The notes beneath the pieces were generated by a model, which was given only the letters and a program-made list of their open reading frames with translations, was not told the DNA's origin and ran no database searches. This document shows, piece after piece, positions 1 through 7,457 of a DNA stretch of 14,306 nucleotides. Source of the stretch: Clostridium sp. UBA6758 (GTDB lineage Bacteria > Bacillota > Clostridia > Clostridiales > Clostridiaceae); the NCBI GenBank assembly GCA_002453475.1, contig DKGY01000094.1, positions 92,590 to 106,895 of the forward strand. Reading direction: 5' to 3'. A program made the position numbers and the translations under genes. The stretch's first letter is position 1; each line of letters starts with the position of its first letter.

Positions 1-1388
1 ACAAAGAGAGAGTAATAATCTACAGAGGCTATGCTTCGTTTAAAGTATCCCTTGCTATCATAAAACTTAGAAAGTTCATAGTAGAATTCAAATATATCTT
101 CGAATTTTTTGCTATTTTTAAAGAAATTTAAAATATTATAAAACTTACCACTATTTAAATATTTATCGACCATATGCTCAATTTTCTTTAGTATAATTAA
201 TTCATCATAACTTATATCCTTTGTTTTCAAAATTTCATAAGGTGGATAAGGTGAATATACCATCCCCCATTTTTCGCTTTCCTCTCTCATTTGTGAACCT
301 TTTAAAAGCTTAAGAAACCCTAACTGTAATTCCTCTGGACTTATCTCATATACTTCATTAAAAGATTTTCTAAAAGAGTTAAAGTCTTCTCCAGGTAACC
401 CTGCAATTAAATCTAGATGCTGTTTAATATTGTTTAGCTTATTTAGTTCCAATACCTTTTCTTTAATAGTGGAAAATTCTATAGTTCTATTAATATTTCT
501 TAATATTTCATTGTTAGTAGTTTGAACACCTACCTCAAATTGAAACATACCACTAGGTGCTTTGCTTAGTATATCTAAAGATTCACTGCTAAATAGGTCT
601 GCAGATACTTCAAAGTGGAAACATGTATCCTCTCCATTTTCAATTAGATAACTCCATATAGCATTTGCAAAATTCTTATTACAATTAAAGGTTCTATCAA
701 CAAATTTAACCAATTTAACTTTTTTATCTATAAAATATTGTAGTTCTTTTAACACTCTATCTATGTTTAAGAATCTTACTCCATGAGTGGTAGAAGATAA
801 ACAGTATTTACAATTAAAAGGACATCCTCTTGAAGCTTCATAATATACAATTTTATTTTTTAAGTTGTCATCAGATTCATAAGGAAATATTATATTGTTT
901 ATGTCCATTAATGGTCTTTTACTTCCATATACTATGCCTTCCTCACTTTTATAGTATAGTCCTTTAATATTTTCACAATTATTATTATCTCCATTTATTT
1001 CGTTATTTATTTTTAAATTAATTAATTCTTTATAGGTTTCTTCACCTTCTCCTTCAATTAAGTATTCACCTACATTTTCTGTTAAAAACTCAATGGGATT
1101 ATAGGATGTTTCGGGTCCTCCATATATAATTTCAATATTACTATCTATGAGTTTTATTAAGGTTGATACCTTTTTAACAAATTCAATATTCCAAATATAA
1201 CACGAAAATCCTATTATATTTGGCTTTTCAAATAGTATTTCCTCAACAATTCTTTCCTCTCTATCATTAATAGAGAACTCCATAGTATGACAATTATAAT
1301 TTAAATCCTTCGTATATGCCTTTAAATATCTTACTGCTAAATTGCTGTGAATATACTTTGAGTTTACTGCAACTAAAACTACTTTCAT
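1..1388 (-). CDS. B12-binding-type radical SAM protein (partial, C-terminus beyond window)
   Basis: About 462 codons are visible and the frame is still open at base 1, so the C-terminus is missing. The N-terminal ~140 residues (starting MKVVLVAVNSKYIHSNLAVR) look like the cobalamin-binding-type Rossmann domain found in this class, including an IIYGGPE stretch. The radical SAM core follows, with the 4Fe-4S motif CPFNCKYC (Cys189, Cys193, Cys196). Such proteins bind S-adenosylmethionine and an iron-sulfur cluster and do radical chemistry, often methylation or rearrangement. The classic cobalamin ligand motif DxHxxG is not evident. The layout resembles the clostridial radical SAM group with a C-terminal DUF4080, recalled from memory. 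The substrate is unknown. The start ATG overlaps the stop of the upstream methyltransferase-like gene (ATGA), and the only upstream Shine-Dalgarno-like site (AAAGGA) is about 12 bases away, so translational coupling is likely. Confidence 0.88.
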   Translation of the reverse strand, partial: MKVVLVAVNSKYIHSNLAVRYLKAYTKDLNYNCHTMEFSINDREERIVEEILFEKPNIIGFSCYIWNIEFVKKVSTLIKLIDSNIEIIYGGPETSYNPIEFLTENVGEYLIEGEGEETYKELINLKINNEINGDNNNCENIKGLYYKSEEGIVYGSKRPLMDINNIIFPYESDDNLKNKIVYYEASRGCPFNCKYCLSSTTHGVRFLNIDRVLKELQYFIDKKVKLVKFVDRTFNCNKNFANAIWSYLIENGEDTCFHFEVSADLFSSESLDILSKAPSGMFQFEVGVQTTNNEILRNINRTIEFSTIKEKVLELNKLNNIKQHLDLIAGLPGEDFNSFRKSFNEVYEISPEELQLGFLKLLKGSQMREESEKWGMVYSPYPPYEILKTKDISYDELIILKKIEHMVDKYLNSGKFYNILNFFKNSKKFEDIFEFYYELSKFYDSKGYFKRSIASVDYYSLF

Positions 1389-1897
1389 TTTTTATTAACA
1401 TCCTTTCTTCTGCCTACAATCCTAAAAGTGCCATTGGAGGATACTGCTTCTACAATATCGAAATAGTCCTTTAGTCCGTCTATAATTTTTGATGAAGTGT
1501 TATCAGTGAATATGTTAAGCAAGTTTATTTGAAAATTCTTCATACTTTTATCTGGTAGTGAAACTGTTATATTTTTTTGTAATGTTTTTAACGGCTCCTT
1601 TTCTACATCCCAAATATAAACATATCCATTTTTTTTCATTAATCTATATATATTATCAAAAAGCTTTAGCTTTTGTCTATGGGATTTAATTTTATTTAAG
1701 GTAAAAAATACTATACAACTATCGTAATAACCTTCATTATCAAAGCGTTTAGAAGGAGTATCTTCTAAATAATCTACTTCTATAAAATTATCATAATACT
1801 TATTGGCTTTATATATTATGCCCTCGTTTCCGTAAGTAATATCCAATATATTACCCCTAAAAATTTCTTTTTCTAAATTTACAAATAAGCTTTCCAT
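1385..1897 (-). CDS. Class I SAM-dependent methyltransferase-like protein, 170 aa
   Basis: A small cytoplasmic protein with a short Rossmann-type methyltransferase pattern. A GNILDITYGNEG segment near the N-terminus (about residues 15-26) resembles motif I, the SAM-binding loop. An acidic IEVDYLED segment fits the post-I region. CIVFFTLNKIKSHRQK followed by LFDNIYRLMKKNGYVYIWD matches the motif IV-V region of class I enzymes. It is shorter than most such enzymes, so it may be minimal or degenerate; the substrate is unknown. The start is ATG at 1897, which has GGAGGTG 6 bases upstream; a longer frame from ATG 1912 would begin inside that site. Its TGA stop overlaps the ATG of the radical SAM gene, so the two are co-translated and probably act on the same substrate (inference). 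Confidence 0.75.
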   Translation of the reverse strand: MESLFVNLEKEIFRGNILDITYGNEGIIYKANKYYDNFIEVDYLEDTPSKRFDNEGYYDSCIVFFTLNKIKSHRQKLKLFDNIYRLMKKNGYVYIWDVEKEPLKTLQKNITVSLPDKSMKNFQINLLNIFTDNTSSKIIDGLKDYFDIVEAVSSNGTFRIVGRRKDVNKK

Positions 1898-1903
1898 ATC
1901 ACA

Positions 1904-1910
1904 CACCTCC
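1904..1910 (-). promoter_or_regulatory. Ribosome binding site fixing the methyltransferase start
   Basis: GGAGGTG on the - strand lies 6 bases before ATG 1897. An earlier in-frame ATG at 1912 overlaps the first base of this site and cannot use it, so 1897 is the better start. Confidence 0.8.
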
Positions 1911-1981
1911 ATATTTTCATATTAGAGATACTATTCTTTGTAATTTTATAAATTCCTTTATTTTTTACTATTTGCATAAGC

Positions 1982-2022
1982 AAAACAAAAGAACTACCAC
2001 TATACTTTAGGTGGTAGTTCTT
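1982..2022 (-). terminator. Intrinsic terminator of the phospholipase C-family gene
   Basis: A perfect 12-bp inverted repeat (arms 1989-2000 and 2011-2022, 10-base loop) is followed on the - strand by a T-rich tail (TTTTGTTTT from about 1990 down to 1982). It sits about 20 bases past the TAA stop at 2042 and isolates the phospholipase-like gene from the methyltransferase/radical SAM pair. Confidence 0.85.
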
Positions 2023-2041
2023 ACAATAAATAGAGTTTTTA

Positions 2042-2758
2042 TTAATCCTCAGTTTCAGAATCTATAACTTTTAAGTTATTATAAAAATCAACAAGTAGTC
2101 CTGCAGTGGTAATGCAGGCTCTAAGTAATATAACCTCTGCAATCTCATTAAACCTATTCTGCTTGACTTTTATACTTTCAAAGGACTTTGCTGCTTTAAC
2201 AGCAAACTTTGTATTTTCAATTACATATTTTTCAGGATCTCCATAACTAATTACATGGTTTTTCAGAGGAATTTTATATCCATCAAGAACTTTATCTATT
2301 ATGAAACTTTCCAAGGGTTTATGTTTTTTTAAGTTTTTCATAGCATGAGCCGGCACTGTGGAGTCTTGCACTAAATGACAAGCTGCACCTAAAAAAAATA
2401 TAGCTTTATTCATATCAGAGTTAGCACCATAAAATACAGATGCATTATAATACTTTACACACTCTACTTTAGCATTTGAAAATCCATATAGACCAATACC
2501 CTTTTCATGATGATAGAAATGATTTGTACTTTTTAAATCTGCATCAGCCCATTTTACACCTTTATTTAAATCTAAAATATGTTTCATAAAAAAATTATAT
2601 TCTTCGATGTAACCCTCCTGTTTTAATAAACGAAGAGCTTCTTTATTTATGAATTTGTGGACTATGCATTCTGTTTTTTTTATTCTTTTTTTTATAGGAT
2701 TTGCAACTCTTATAACTGCTGTCATAGTTCTATTATAAGTTCTTTCCATTCTCTTCAT
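2042..2758 (-). CDS. Zinc-dependent phospholipase C-family protein, no signal peptide (238 aa)
   Basis: The protein matches the zinc phospholipase C / alpha-toxin catalytic family. WADADL and NHFYH (about residues 70-83) correspond to the Asp55 and His69 zinc ligands of the Bacillus cereus enzyme. HLVQDSTVPAH (128-138) has the H-x3-D-x5-H spacing of His118, Asp122 and His128. HKPLE (146-150) matches His142 and Glu146. His34 in VHKFINKEALRLL fits His14. Unlike the secreted enzymes, there is no signal peptide and no N-terminal Trp whose free amine binds zinc; the N-terminus is a basic stretch of about 30 residues that could touch membranes. The alpha-toxin C2-like domain is absent. It is probably an intracellular phosphoester hydrolase of unknown substrate. 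The start is ATG 2758, with AGGTG 6 bases upstream; a GTG start at 2767 lies inside that site. A strong terminator follows. Confidence 0.82.
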   Translation of the reverse strand: MKRMERTYNRTMTAVIRVANPIKKRIKKTECIVHKFINKEALRLLKQEGYIEEYNFFMKHILDLNKGVKWADADLKSTNHFYHHEKGIGLYGFSNAKVECVKYYNASVFYGANSDMNKAIFFLGAACHLVQDSTVPAHAMKNLKKHKPLESFIIDKVLDGYKIPLKNHVISYGDPEKYVIENTKFAVKAAKSFESIKVKQNRFNEIAEVILLRACITTAGLLVDFYNNLKVIDSETED

Positions 2759-2764
2759 GTAATT

Positions 2765-2769
2765 CACCT
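2765..2769 (-). promoter_or_regulatory. Ribosome binding site fixing the phospholipase-like start
   Basis: AGGTG on the - strand is 6 bases before ATG 2758. The alternative GTG start at 2767 is part of this site, so the shorter protein is preferred. Confidence 0.7.
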
Positions 2770-2896
2770 ACGATTCTTTATGAGTAATAAAATAATAATT
2801 TAGATATATATTATTATACTCCAATTTAATCATATTATTTTATTATTTTTTCATATTTAACGTAGCAATTATATGAAATTTTAATTTATTGAAATT

Positions 2897-4081
2897 TTAC
2901 TTTTTAATAGATATGGTAAATAAAAATCCATGATTACCATCTAGAATATATAGTTCATTGTTAAAAATCTTCATATTGGATATAGTGCAATTATCATTTA
3001 AATTTAATAATTTCTTTGGAACACCATTTACAGCACTGCACATTATATTATTTTTATTACTATCATAAAAATATAGCTGCAATGTATTTTGTCCATTAAT
3101 TTTTCCATTATCATCTATTGCTATCCATTTTAAACTATCTAAATCATTATGTTGATAGGCAGGTGCTGGTGGTGACATAGGATATTTTTTTAGTATTGGA
3201 GTATTTTTCATATTAGATTCACCTTGGAATCGTGGTGAATCTAGAGGATCCCCTCCAGAAAAATCTGGGAACCCATACCAATAACCTTTTTTTATCTCAT
3301 AAATATAGTCACTGTCATTTTCTACTGGTCTTAATCCTCTATTTTCATACCCTCCAACAGTAGCAAATATTCTACCATCATGTGTTATGTCTATACCCTC
3401 TATATTTCTTATTCCCCATGCATAGGTTTCAATAGCTTTAGTATTAGTGTTATAAATTATAACAGATGAATTGCCAACTGATTCACCCTTTATAACCTCA
3501 TTATCCTCATTAGAAGCTCCATTTGGTACAAAACCTCCATTTTCATTTTTATTCAACACTATATCATAAGGAGATATATCATAACCAGTTGGTTTTTTAC
3601 CTATCCATTGGTTATCACTTCCCACTACACCTGAATTAGTTGCAGCTCCAATTGAAATAAATAAATATTCCTTATATCCCCTTATTAGTACATTATTATA
3701 ATCACCAATATTAGGTATATTGGTTAAGCATTCTTCTAACTTCCCATTGTTAATATCTATACTCATTATTCCATTATCAGTAACGAAGTATAATTTATCT
3801 CCATTACTTTCTAAGGAGGTAATATTAAAGTTTTTATCTTCAATTAAAGTATAGGGCTCGCCAGTTGATGGAATAGCTATTATTTTACTTTTAAAAGCAA
3901 CATATAATCCTTTATCATTGCTAGCAAAATCTATGGCATTTTTTAATCCCTTATATTTTATTTTCATATCAATTCCTGAGTCCTTAACACCTATGTCATA
4001 TATTTCATTTTTATCTTTTACTATTAATAAAGAGATAATAGCTACTATTATCAACAAAACCCATCCTATTATTTTCTTCAT
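2897..4081 (-). CDS. Membrane-anchored glucose/sorbosone dehydrogenase-like beta-propeller (394 aa)
   Basis: Residues about 4-21 form a single hydrophobic segment after MKK, so the protein is probably an extracellular domain tethered by an N-terminal anchor; no lipobox cysteine is seen. The remainder reads as a beta-propeller. Diagnostic stretches are LFISIGAATNSG (about 140-151), YAWGIRNIEGIDITHDGRIFA (220-240) and GYWYGFPDFSGGDP (266-279), which match the GLRNPEG and YGWPDFSGG signatures of the soluble PQQ glucose dehydrogenase / sorbosone dehydrogenase family. Those enzymes oxidise sugars with PQQ, but clostridia are not known to make PQQ and the usual catalytic His region is not obvious, so a binding or altered catalytic role is possible. 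The start ATG has GGAGGAA just upstream. It is transcribed divergently from the spoVB-like gene. No convincing terminator was found downstream. Confidence 0.8.
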   Translation of the reverse strand: MKKIIGWVLLIIVAIISLLIVKDKNEIYDIGVKDSGIDMKIKYKGLKNAIDFASNDKGLYVAFKSKIIAIPSTGEPYTLIEDKNFNITSLESNGDKLYFVTDNGIMSIDINNGKLEECLTNIPNIGDYNNVLIRGYKEYLFISIGAATNSGVVGSDNQWIGKKPTGYDISPYDIVLNKNENGGFVPNGASNEDNEVIKGESVGNSSVIIYNTNTKAIETYAWGIRNIEGIDITHDGRIFATVGGYENRGLRPVENDSDYIYEIKKGYWYGFPDFSGGDPLDSPRFQGESNMKNTPILKKYPMSPPAPAYQHNDLDSLKWIAIDDNGKINGQNTLQLYFYDSNKNNIMCSAVNGVPKKLLNLNDNCTISNMKIFNNELYILDGNHGFLFTISIKK

Positions 4082-4179
4082 AGTTCCTCCAATTAAATAA
4101 TGATTTACACTAATATATATTTAAATATTCTTCATTAAATTACATTTAGTTAAATAAATAATAAAAATATATGGTTATA

Positions 4180-4208
4180 GAATAATCCTTAGCTTACCTT
4201 CATAAGTA
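4180..4208 (+). promoter_or_regulatory. Possible sigma-E-like sporulation promoter for the spoVB-like gene
   Basis: GAATAAT (4180-4186), with its ATA 16 bases before CATAAGTA (4201-4208), resembles the mother-cell sigma-E pattern (ATA, about 16 bases, CATA-type -10). It would start transcription near 4214, just ahead of the ribosome binding site at 4223. SpoVB of Bacillus subtilis is mother-cell expressed, so the placement makes sense, but the match is partial and the region is AT-rich. Confidence 0.3.
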
Positions 4209-4222
4209 TTATTATATTAATT

Positions 4223-4228
4223 GGAGGT
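4223..4228 (+). promoter_or_regulatory. Ribosome binding site fixing the SpoVB-like start
   Basis: GGAGGT is 7 bases before ATG 4236. An in-frame TTG at 4221 directly abuts and overlaps this site and is not a plausible start. Confidence 0.85.
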
Positions 4229-4235
4229 AATAAAG

Positions 4236-5738
4236 ATGAGTAAAGATACTTTTTATAGAGATACCTTTGTATTGACTCTTTCTAATTTAGCCATGGGCGT
4301 ATTAAGATTTATGTTTTCTATTATACTCTCAAGGCAGTTAGGGCCAGAAGGTGTTGGACTTTATGGTTTGATAATGCCTATATATGATTTATTTTGTTGT
4401 TTAGTATGCGGAGGAATAATTGCTGCAATTTCAAGAGAAACTTCTGCCTATCTAGGTACCAGTAGATATGAAGATTTACATAAAACCGTTAATGCTTCCT
4501 TAGTTTTTATAGTACTTTGGTCAATTTTTATAGCAGGTATTATGTTTATACTTAGTCCAATAATTTGCAATTATATTATTAAAGACCCAAGAGCAATTCG
4601 ATCCTTATGGATAGCTTCTCCTGCTATTGTTTTTATTGCTATATCTTGTGTATATAAAGGCTATTTCTATGGAGTAAGTCAAGTAATTACCCCATCAGTT
4701 GTAGATATATTAGAAAAAGCTGTTAGAATGGTTATATTAGTAGGGGTAATTTATTATTTTTCTCTAAAAACTATTGAAAATACAGTCGCAGCTACTTATC
4801 TTTCATTTACTATCGGTGAAATAATAAGCTTTGTATTTCTATATATTTTCTATAAAAGAAGTATTAAAAAGATACCTTATACTAATAGTGTAAGAACAGA
4901 TAATAGCTTTCAATTATTATTTAACATATTAATTATTGCTGTTCCTCTAGCTATAAATGGCTTCTTAACTACAGCACTACAAAGTGTATCCACTCTACTA
5001 GTTCCTATTAGGTTAGTTGCAGCTGGTTTTGATCATATAGGTGCTCTAGAGATAATTGGTAAATTTAATGGTATGGCCCTTGCCATTGTGTACTTTCCAT
5101 TAGTTATAGTTGTTTCTTTATCCACTGTAATAATTCCAGATATATCTAAAAAAATCAGTCAAAGGGATTTTTCTAATATAAATGCTAGAGTAAATGAAGT
5201 TATCAAAATTTGTTTTATGCTAGGCGTTTCCACAGTAATTATTTGCTTTGTATGTCCTAATCTATTAGGTGAAGTGTTCTTTGATAGAAATGACTTAGGT
5301 AGTTTTATAAAGATAGCTTCCCTTGCAGCTCCATTTATGTATTGTCACTATTGTACTTATAGTATTTTAAATGGTATAGGGAAACAAAAGGTTATACTTA
5401 TAAGTTCCATTGCTACAGCTTTAATTGAGTTAGCTCTAATATTTATACTTATAGGTATTCCTAGCATAAATATCTATGGATATGGAATTTCTTTAATTGT
5501 AACCTCTATTATAGGCCTTTTAATAAACCTGTACTATATTGGACAAGTAATAGAGTTATCTTTTCCTATAGGAGAAATGGTAATTATAGCATTATTGACT
5601 GCTCTAATATATTTAGTAACAACCATAATAAATTCTATGATTCCTAATACTTTAATCATTACAAAGATTATAACCATTATTGGAGTTGCATTTTCTCTGT
5701 TTTTTATATCAAGTTTTTTAATTCGTAAAACTTCATAG
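4236..5738 (+). CDS. SpoVB-like MOP-superfamily polysaccharide/lipid flippase (500 aa)
   Basis: A polytopic membrane protein with about 12-14 hydrophobic segments along its whole length, matching the size of the SpoVB/MurJ branch of the MOP exporter superfamily. The N-terminus (FVLTLSNLAMGVLRFMFSII followed by LSRQLGPEGVGLYGLIMPIY) carries the family signature of a first helix, then a G-x-EGxGLY turn. YKGYFYGVSQ (about 150-160) is a second conserved family motif. Members flip lipid-linked cell-wall or polysaccharide precursors; SpoVB itself is needed for spore cortex formation in Bacillus. The call SpoVB rather than another MOP flippase is by resemblance and the possible sporulation promoter, so the exact substrate is uncertain. 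It is divergent from the beta-propeller gene and converges on a second flippase gene, sharing a terminator with it. Confidence 0.8.
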   Translation: MSKDTFYRDTFVLTLSNLAMGVLRFMFSIILSRQLGPEGVGLYGLIMPIYDLFCCLVCGGIIAAISRETSAYLGTSRYEDLHKTVNASLVFIVLWSIFIAGIMFILSPIICNYIIKDPRAIRSLWIASPAIVFIAISCVYKGYFYGVSQVITPSVVDILEKAVRMVILVGVIYYFSLKTIENTVAATYLSFTIGEIISFVFLYIFYKRSIKKIPYTNSVRTDNSFQLLFNILIIAVPLAINGFLTTALQSVSTLLVPIRLVAAGFDHIGALEIIGKFNGMALAIVYFPLVIVVSLSTVIIPDISKKISQRDFSNINARVNEVIKICFMLGVSTVIICFVCPNLLGEVFFDRNDLGSFIKIASLAAPFMYCHYCTYSILNGIGKQKVILISSIATALIELALIFILIGIPSINIYGYGISLIVTSIIGLLINLYYIGQVIELSFPIGEMVIIALLTALIYLVTTIINSMIPNTLIITKIITIIGVAFSLFFISSFLIRKTS

Positions 5739-5744
5739 AAAAAT

Positions 5745-5801
5745 AAAATGGAGCCTATGACTTAGCATCTTTTTAAGATCCCAAGTCATAGGTTCCATTT
5801 T
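5745..5801. terminator. Bidirectional terminator between the two convergent flippase genes
   Basis: A 19-bp stem with one G-U pair (arms 5745-5763 and 5783-5801) encloses a 19-base loop that itself holds a 5-bp hairpin (ATCTT 5767-5771, AAGAT 5775-5779). The outer arm ends are AAAA and TTTT, so the structure works as an intrinsic terminator in both directions, for the + strand gene ending at 5738 and the - strand gene ending at 5820. Confidence 0.88.
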
Positions 5802-5819
5802 GAAATAATCAGGTAATCT

Positions 5820-7445
5820 CTATTTAAATTTTCTATATACTCTTCTAGGTATTAATTTTGTAATTTTATTTGGCAAAGAATTTAAATCAGATTTTTTAAC
5901 ACCACCTATGGATACTAATACTAAACCATAGGCTCCAGCTGATAGTGCTATACTTATCACTGCTGCAAATAAATTTAATATATATCCACTAAAAATTAAC
6001 CCTAGGATTCCATTAAATACTTTATATGAGAAAAATGTTACTATTCCCATGGCTAATCCAGCTATTAAAGGTTTTATGTAACAAGGTATTAAGTGTATTC
6101 TTCCATCTATAGAGTCATTTATTTGCCATTGGAATAATAAAAGCATTATTAAATAACAGGCTGCATTACCCCAAATAGCTCCTAAGATTCCAAAGGAAGG
6201 CATGGCTACTAGTACATAATTCACAACAATTTTAGCTAATATCCCAATTACAGAAAAGATAGTTACTGTATTTACTTTACCCATTCCCTGTAAAATAGAA
6301 GTTTGAACTAAAGTGATGGCATATAGAACTAAAACCCAAGATCCCCATATTAATAGTGGCGCTACTTCTTTATCATAGCCAAGGATTCTTAAAATAGGCA
6401 TTGATAAAACTCCTAATCCCACAGCACAAGGTATAGCTATCATAAAAGCAACTCTATAAGAAGATTTAATATTAAACCTAAGACCTTTCTTATTGTCTAA
6501 AGCATGAACCCTAGATATAGCAGGAACTAGAGCAATAGCTAAAGCACCAATAATAGCCATAGGAATTGATATCAGAGTATTGTAGAGAGTTAAATAACCC
6601 CATTGAGTATCTACTATTTTTTGAGTTAATCCTGTAGATAAAAGCCTGGACTTTACAATTTTTAAGTCTACTAGAGTTCCAGAGTTCTGCAGTGCAGAAG
6701 CTATGGTTATTGGAAATGCATACTTTAGTATGGATTTAACAATACGTTTATTGCTAAGTCTATTAACTCCAGGTTCGTTCTTTTTATGAATGTGATTAGA
6801 TGAATGTCTTTTATATACTAATACAAAGTATAAAGATGCTCCAACAGCACCTACTACTGTACCTATAGTACCTCCAGCTGCTCCATAAGATACCCCTCTT
6901 CCCATAAGTAGATATGCAAATAATAAACTGAATATTATATTTAGAATTTGTTCCCCTACTTGAGATACTGCAGTGGTAGTCATATTTCCTATACCTTGAA
7001 AATATCCTTTATATGCACTCATTACTGATGTAAATAATAGTGCTGGTGCAAGCCATCTAGTAGCTAGTATTGATTCAGGGCTATTAAAAATCATACTTAA
7101 AGGTTCGGACCATAAAAACATAAATACAGATAGGACAATTCCTAATAGTATAAGCAAAGTTCTAGATGCTCTAAAGGTTTTTACTGCATCTCTGTAGTTT
7201 CCTTTAGCTTCAAGTTCTGATACTAACTTTGCAATGGCTACAGGTATACCTGCATTAGCTATAGTGTATATATAAGTAAAAATTGTATATGTAGAAGAAT
7301 ATACTCCCCAACCTGTTGCACCTAAAATCTGTCTTAGCAAAGGTGTATAAATTACGGATAACACCTTTACAGACATCATAGATATGGTGAGTACCATAAA
7401 GCCTTTAGCTACAGAGTGCTGAGCCCCCTCAGTTCTGTCATTCAT
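5820..7445 (-). CDS. MurJ/YtgP-like lipid flippase of the MOP superfamily (541 aa)
   Basis: A second polytopic membrane protein of the polysaccharide-biosynthesis/flippase family. Its length is close to that of Bacillus YtgP, which can replace MurJ as lipid II flippase. The N-terminal GFMVLTISMMSVKVLSVIYTP helix is followed by LRQILGATGWGVYSSTYTI, and SAYKGYFQGIGNMTTTAVSQVGEQ (about 141-165) is the conserved central motif shared with SpoVB. Small-residue-rich helices follow, with a basic tail (RRVYRKFK). It likely transports lipid-linked peptidoglycan precursor or another envelope polysaccharide (inference from family). GGAGGGG precedes the ATG. It starts 12 bases after the pseudouridine synthase stop and is the last gene of a three-gene operon. 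It differs clearly in sequence from the SpoVB-like protein opposite, so the pair is not a recent duplication. Confidence 0.82.
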   Translation of the reverse strand: MNDRTEGAQHSVAKGFMVLTISMMSVKVLSVIYTPLLRQILGATGWGVYSSTYTIFTYIYTIANAGIPVAIAKLVSELEAKGNYRDAVKTFRASRTLLILLGIVLSVFMFLWSEPLSMIFNSPESILATRWLAPALLFTSVMSAYKGYFQGIGNMTTTAVSQVGEQILNIIFSLLFAYLLMGRGVSYGAAGGTIGTVVGAVGASLYFVLVYKRHSSNHIHKKNEPGVNRLSNKRIVKSILKYAFPITIASALQNSGTLVDLKIVKSRLLSTGLTQKIVDTQWGYLTLYNTLISIPMAIIGALAIALVPAISRVHALDNKKGLRFNIKSSYRVAFMIAIPCAVGLGVLSMPILRILGYDKEVAPLLIWGSWVLVLYAITLVQTSILQGMGKVNTVTIFSVIGILAKIVVNYVLVAMPSFGILGAIWGNAACYLIMLLLFQWQINDSIDGRIHLIPCYIKPLIAGLAMGIVTFFSYKVFNGILGLIFSGYILNLFAAVISIALSAGAYGLVLVSIGGVKKSDLNSLPNKITKLIPRRVYRKFK

Positions 7446-7457
7446 ATTACCCCTCCA

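Noticed and set aside
3918..4100. Open frame of 60 codons on the + strand
   Set aside because: It is antisense to the anchor region of the beta-propeller gene; its hydrophobic character is a by-product of the opposite strand.
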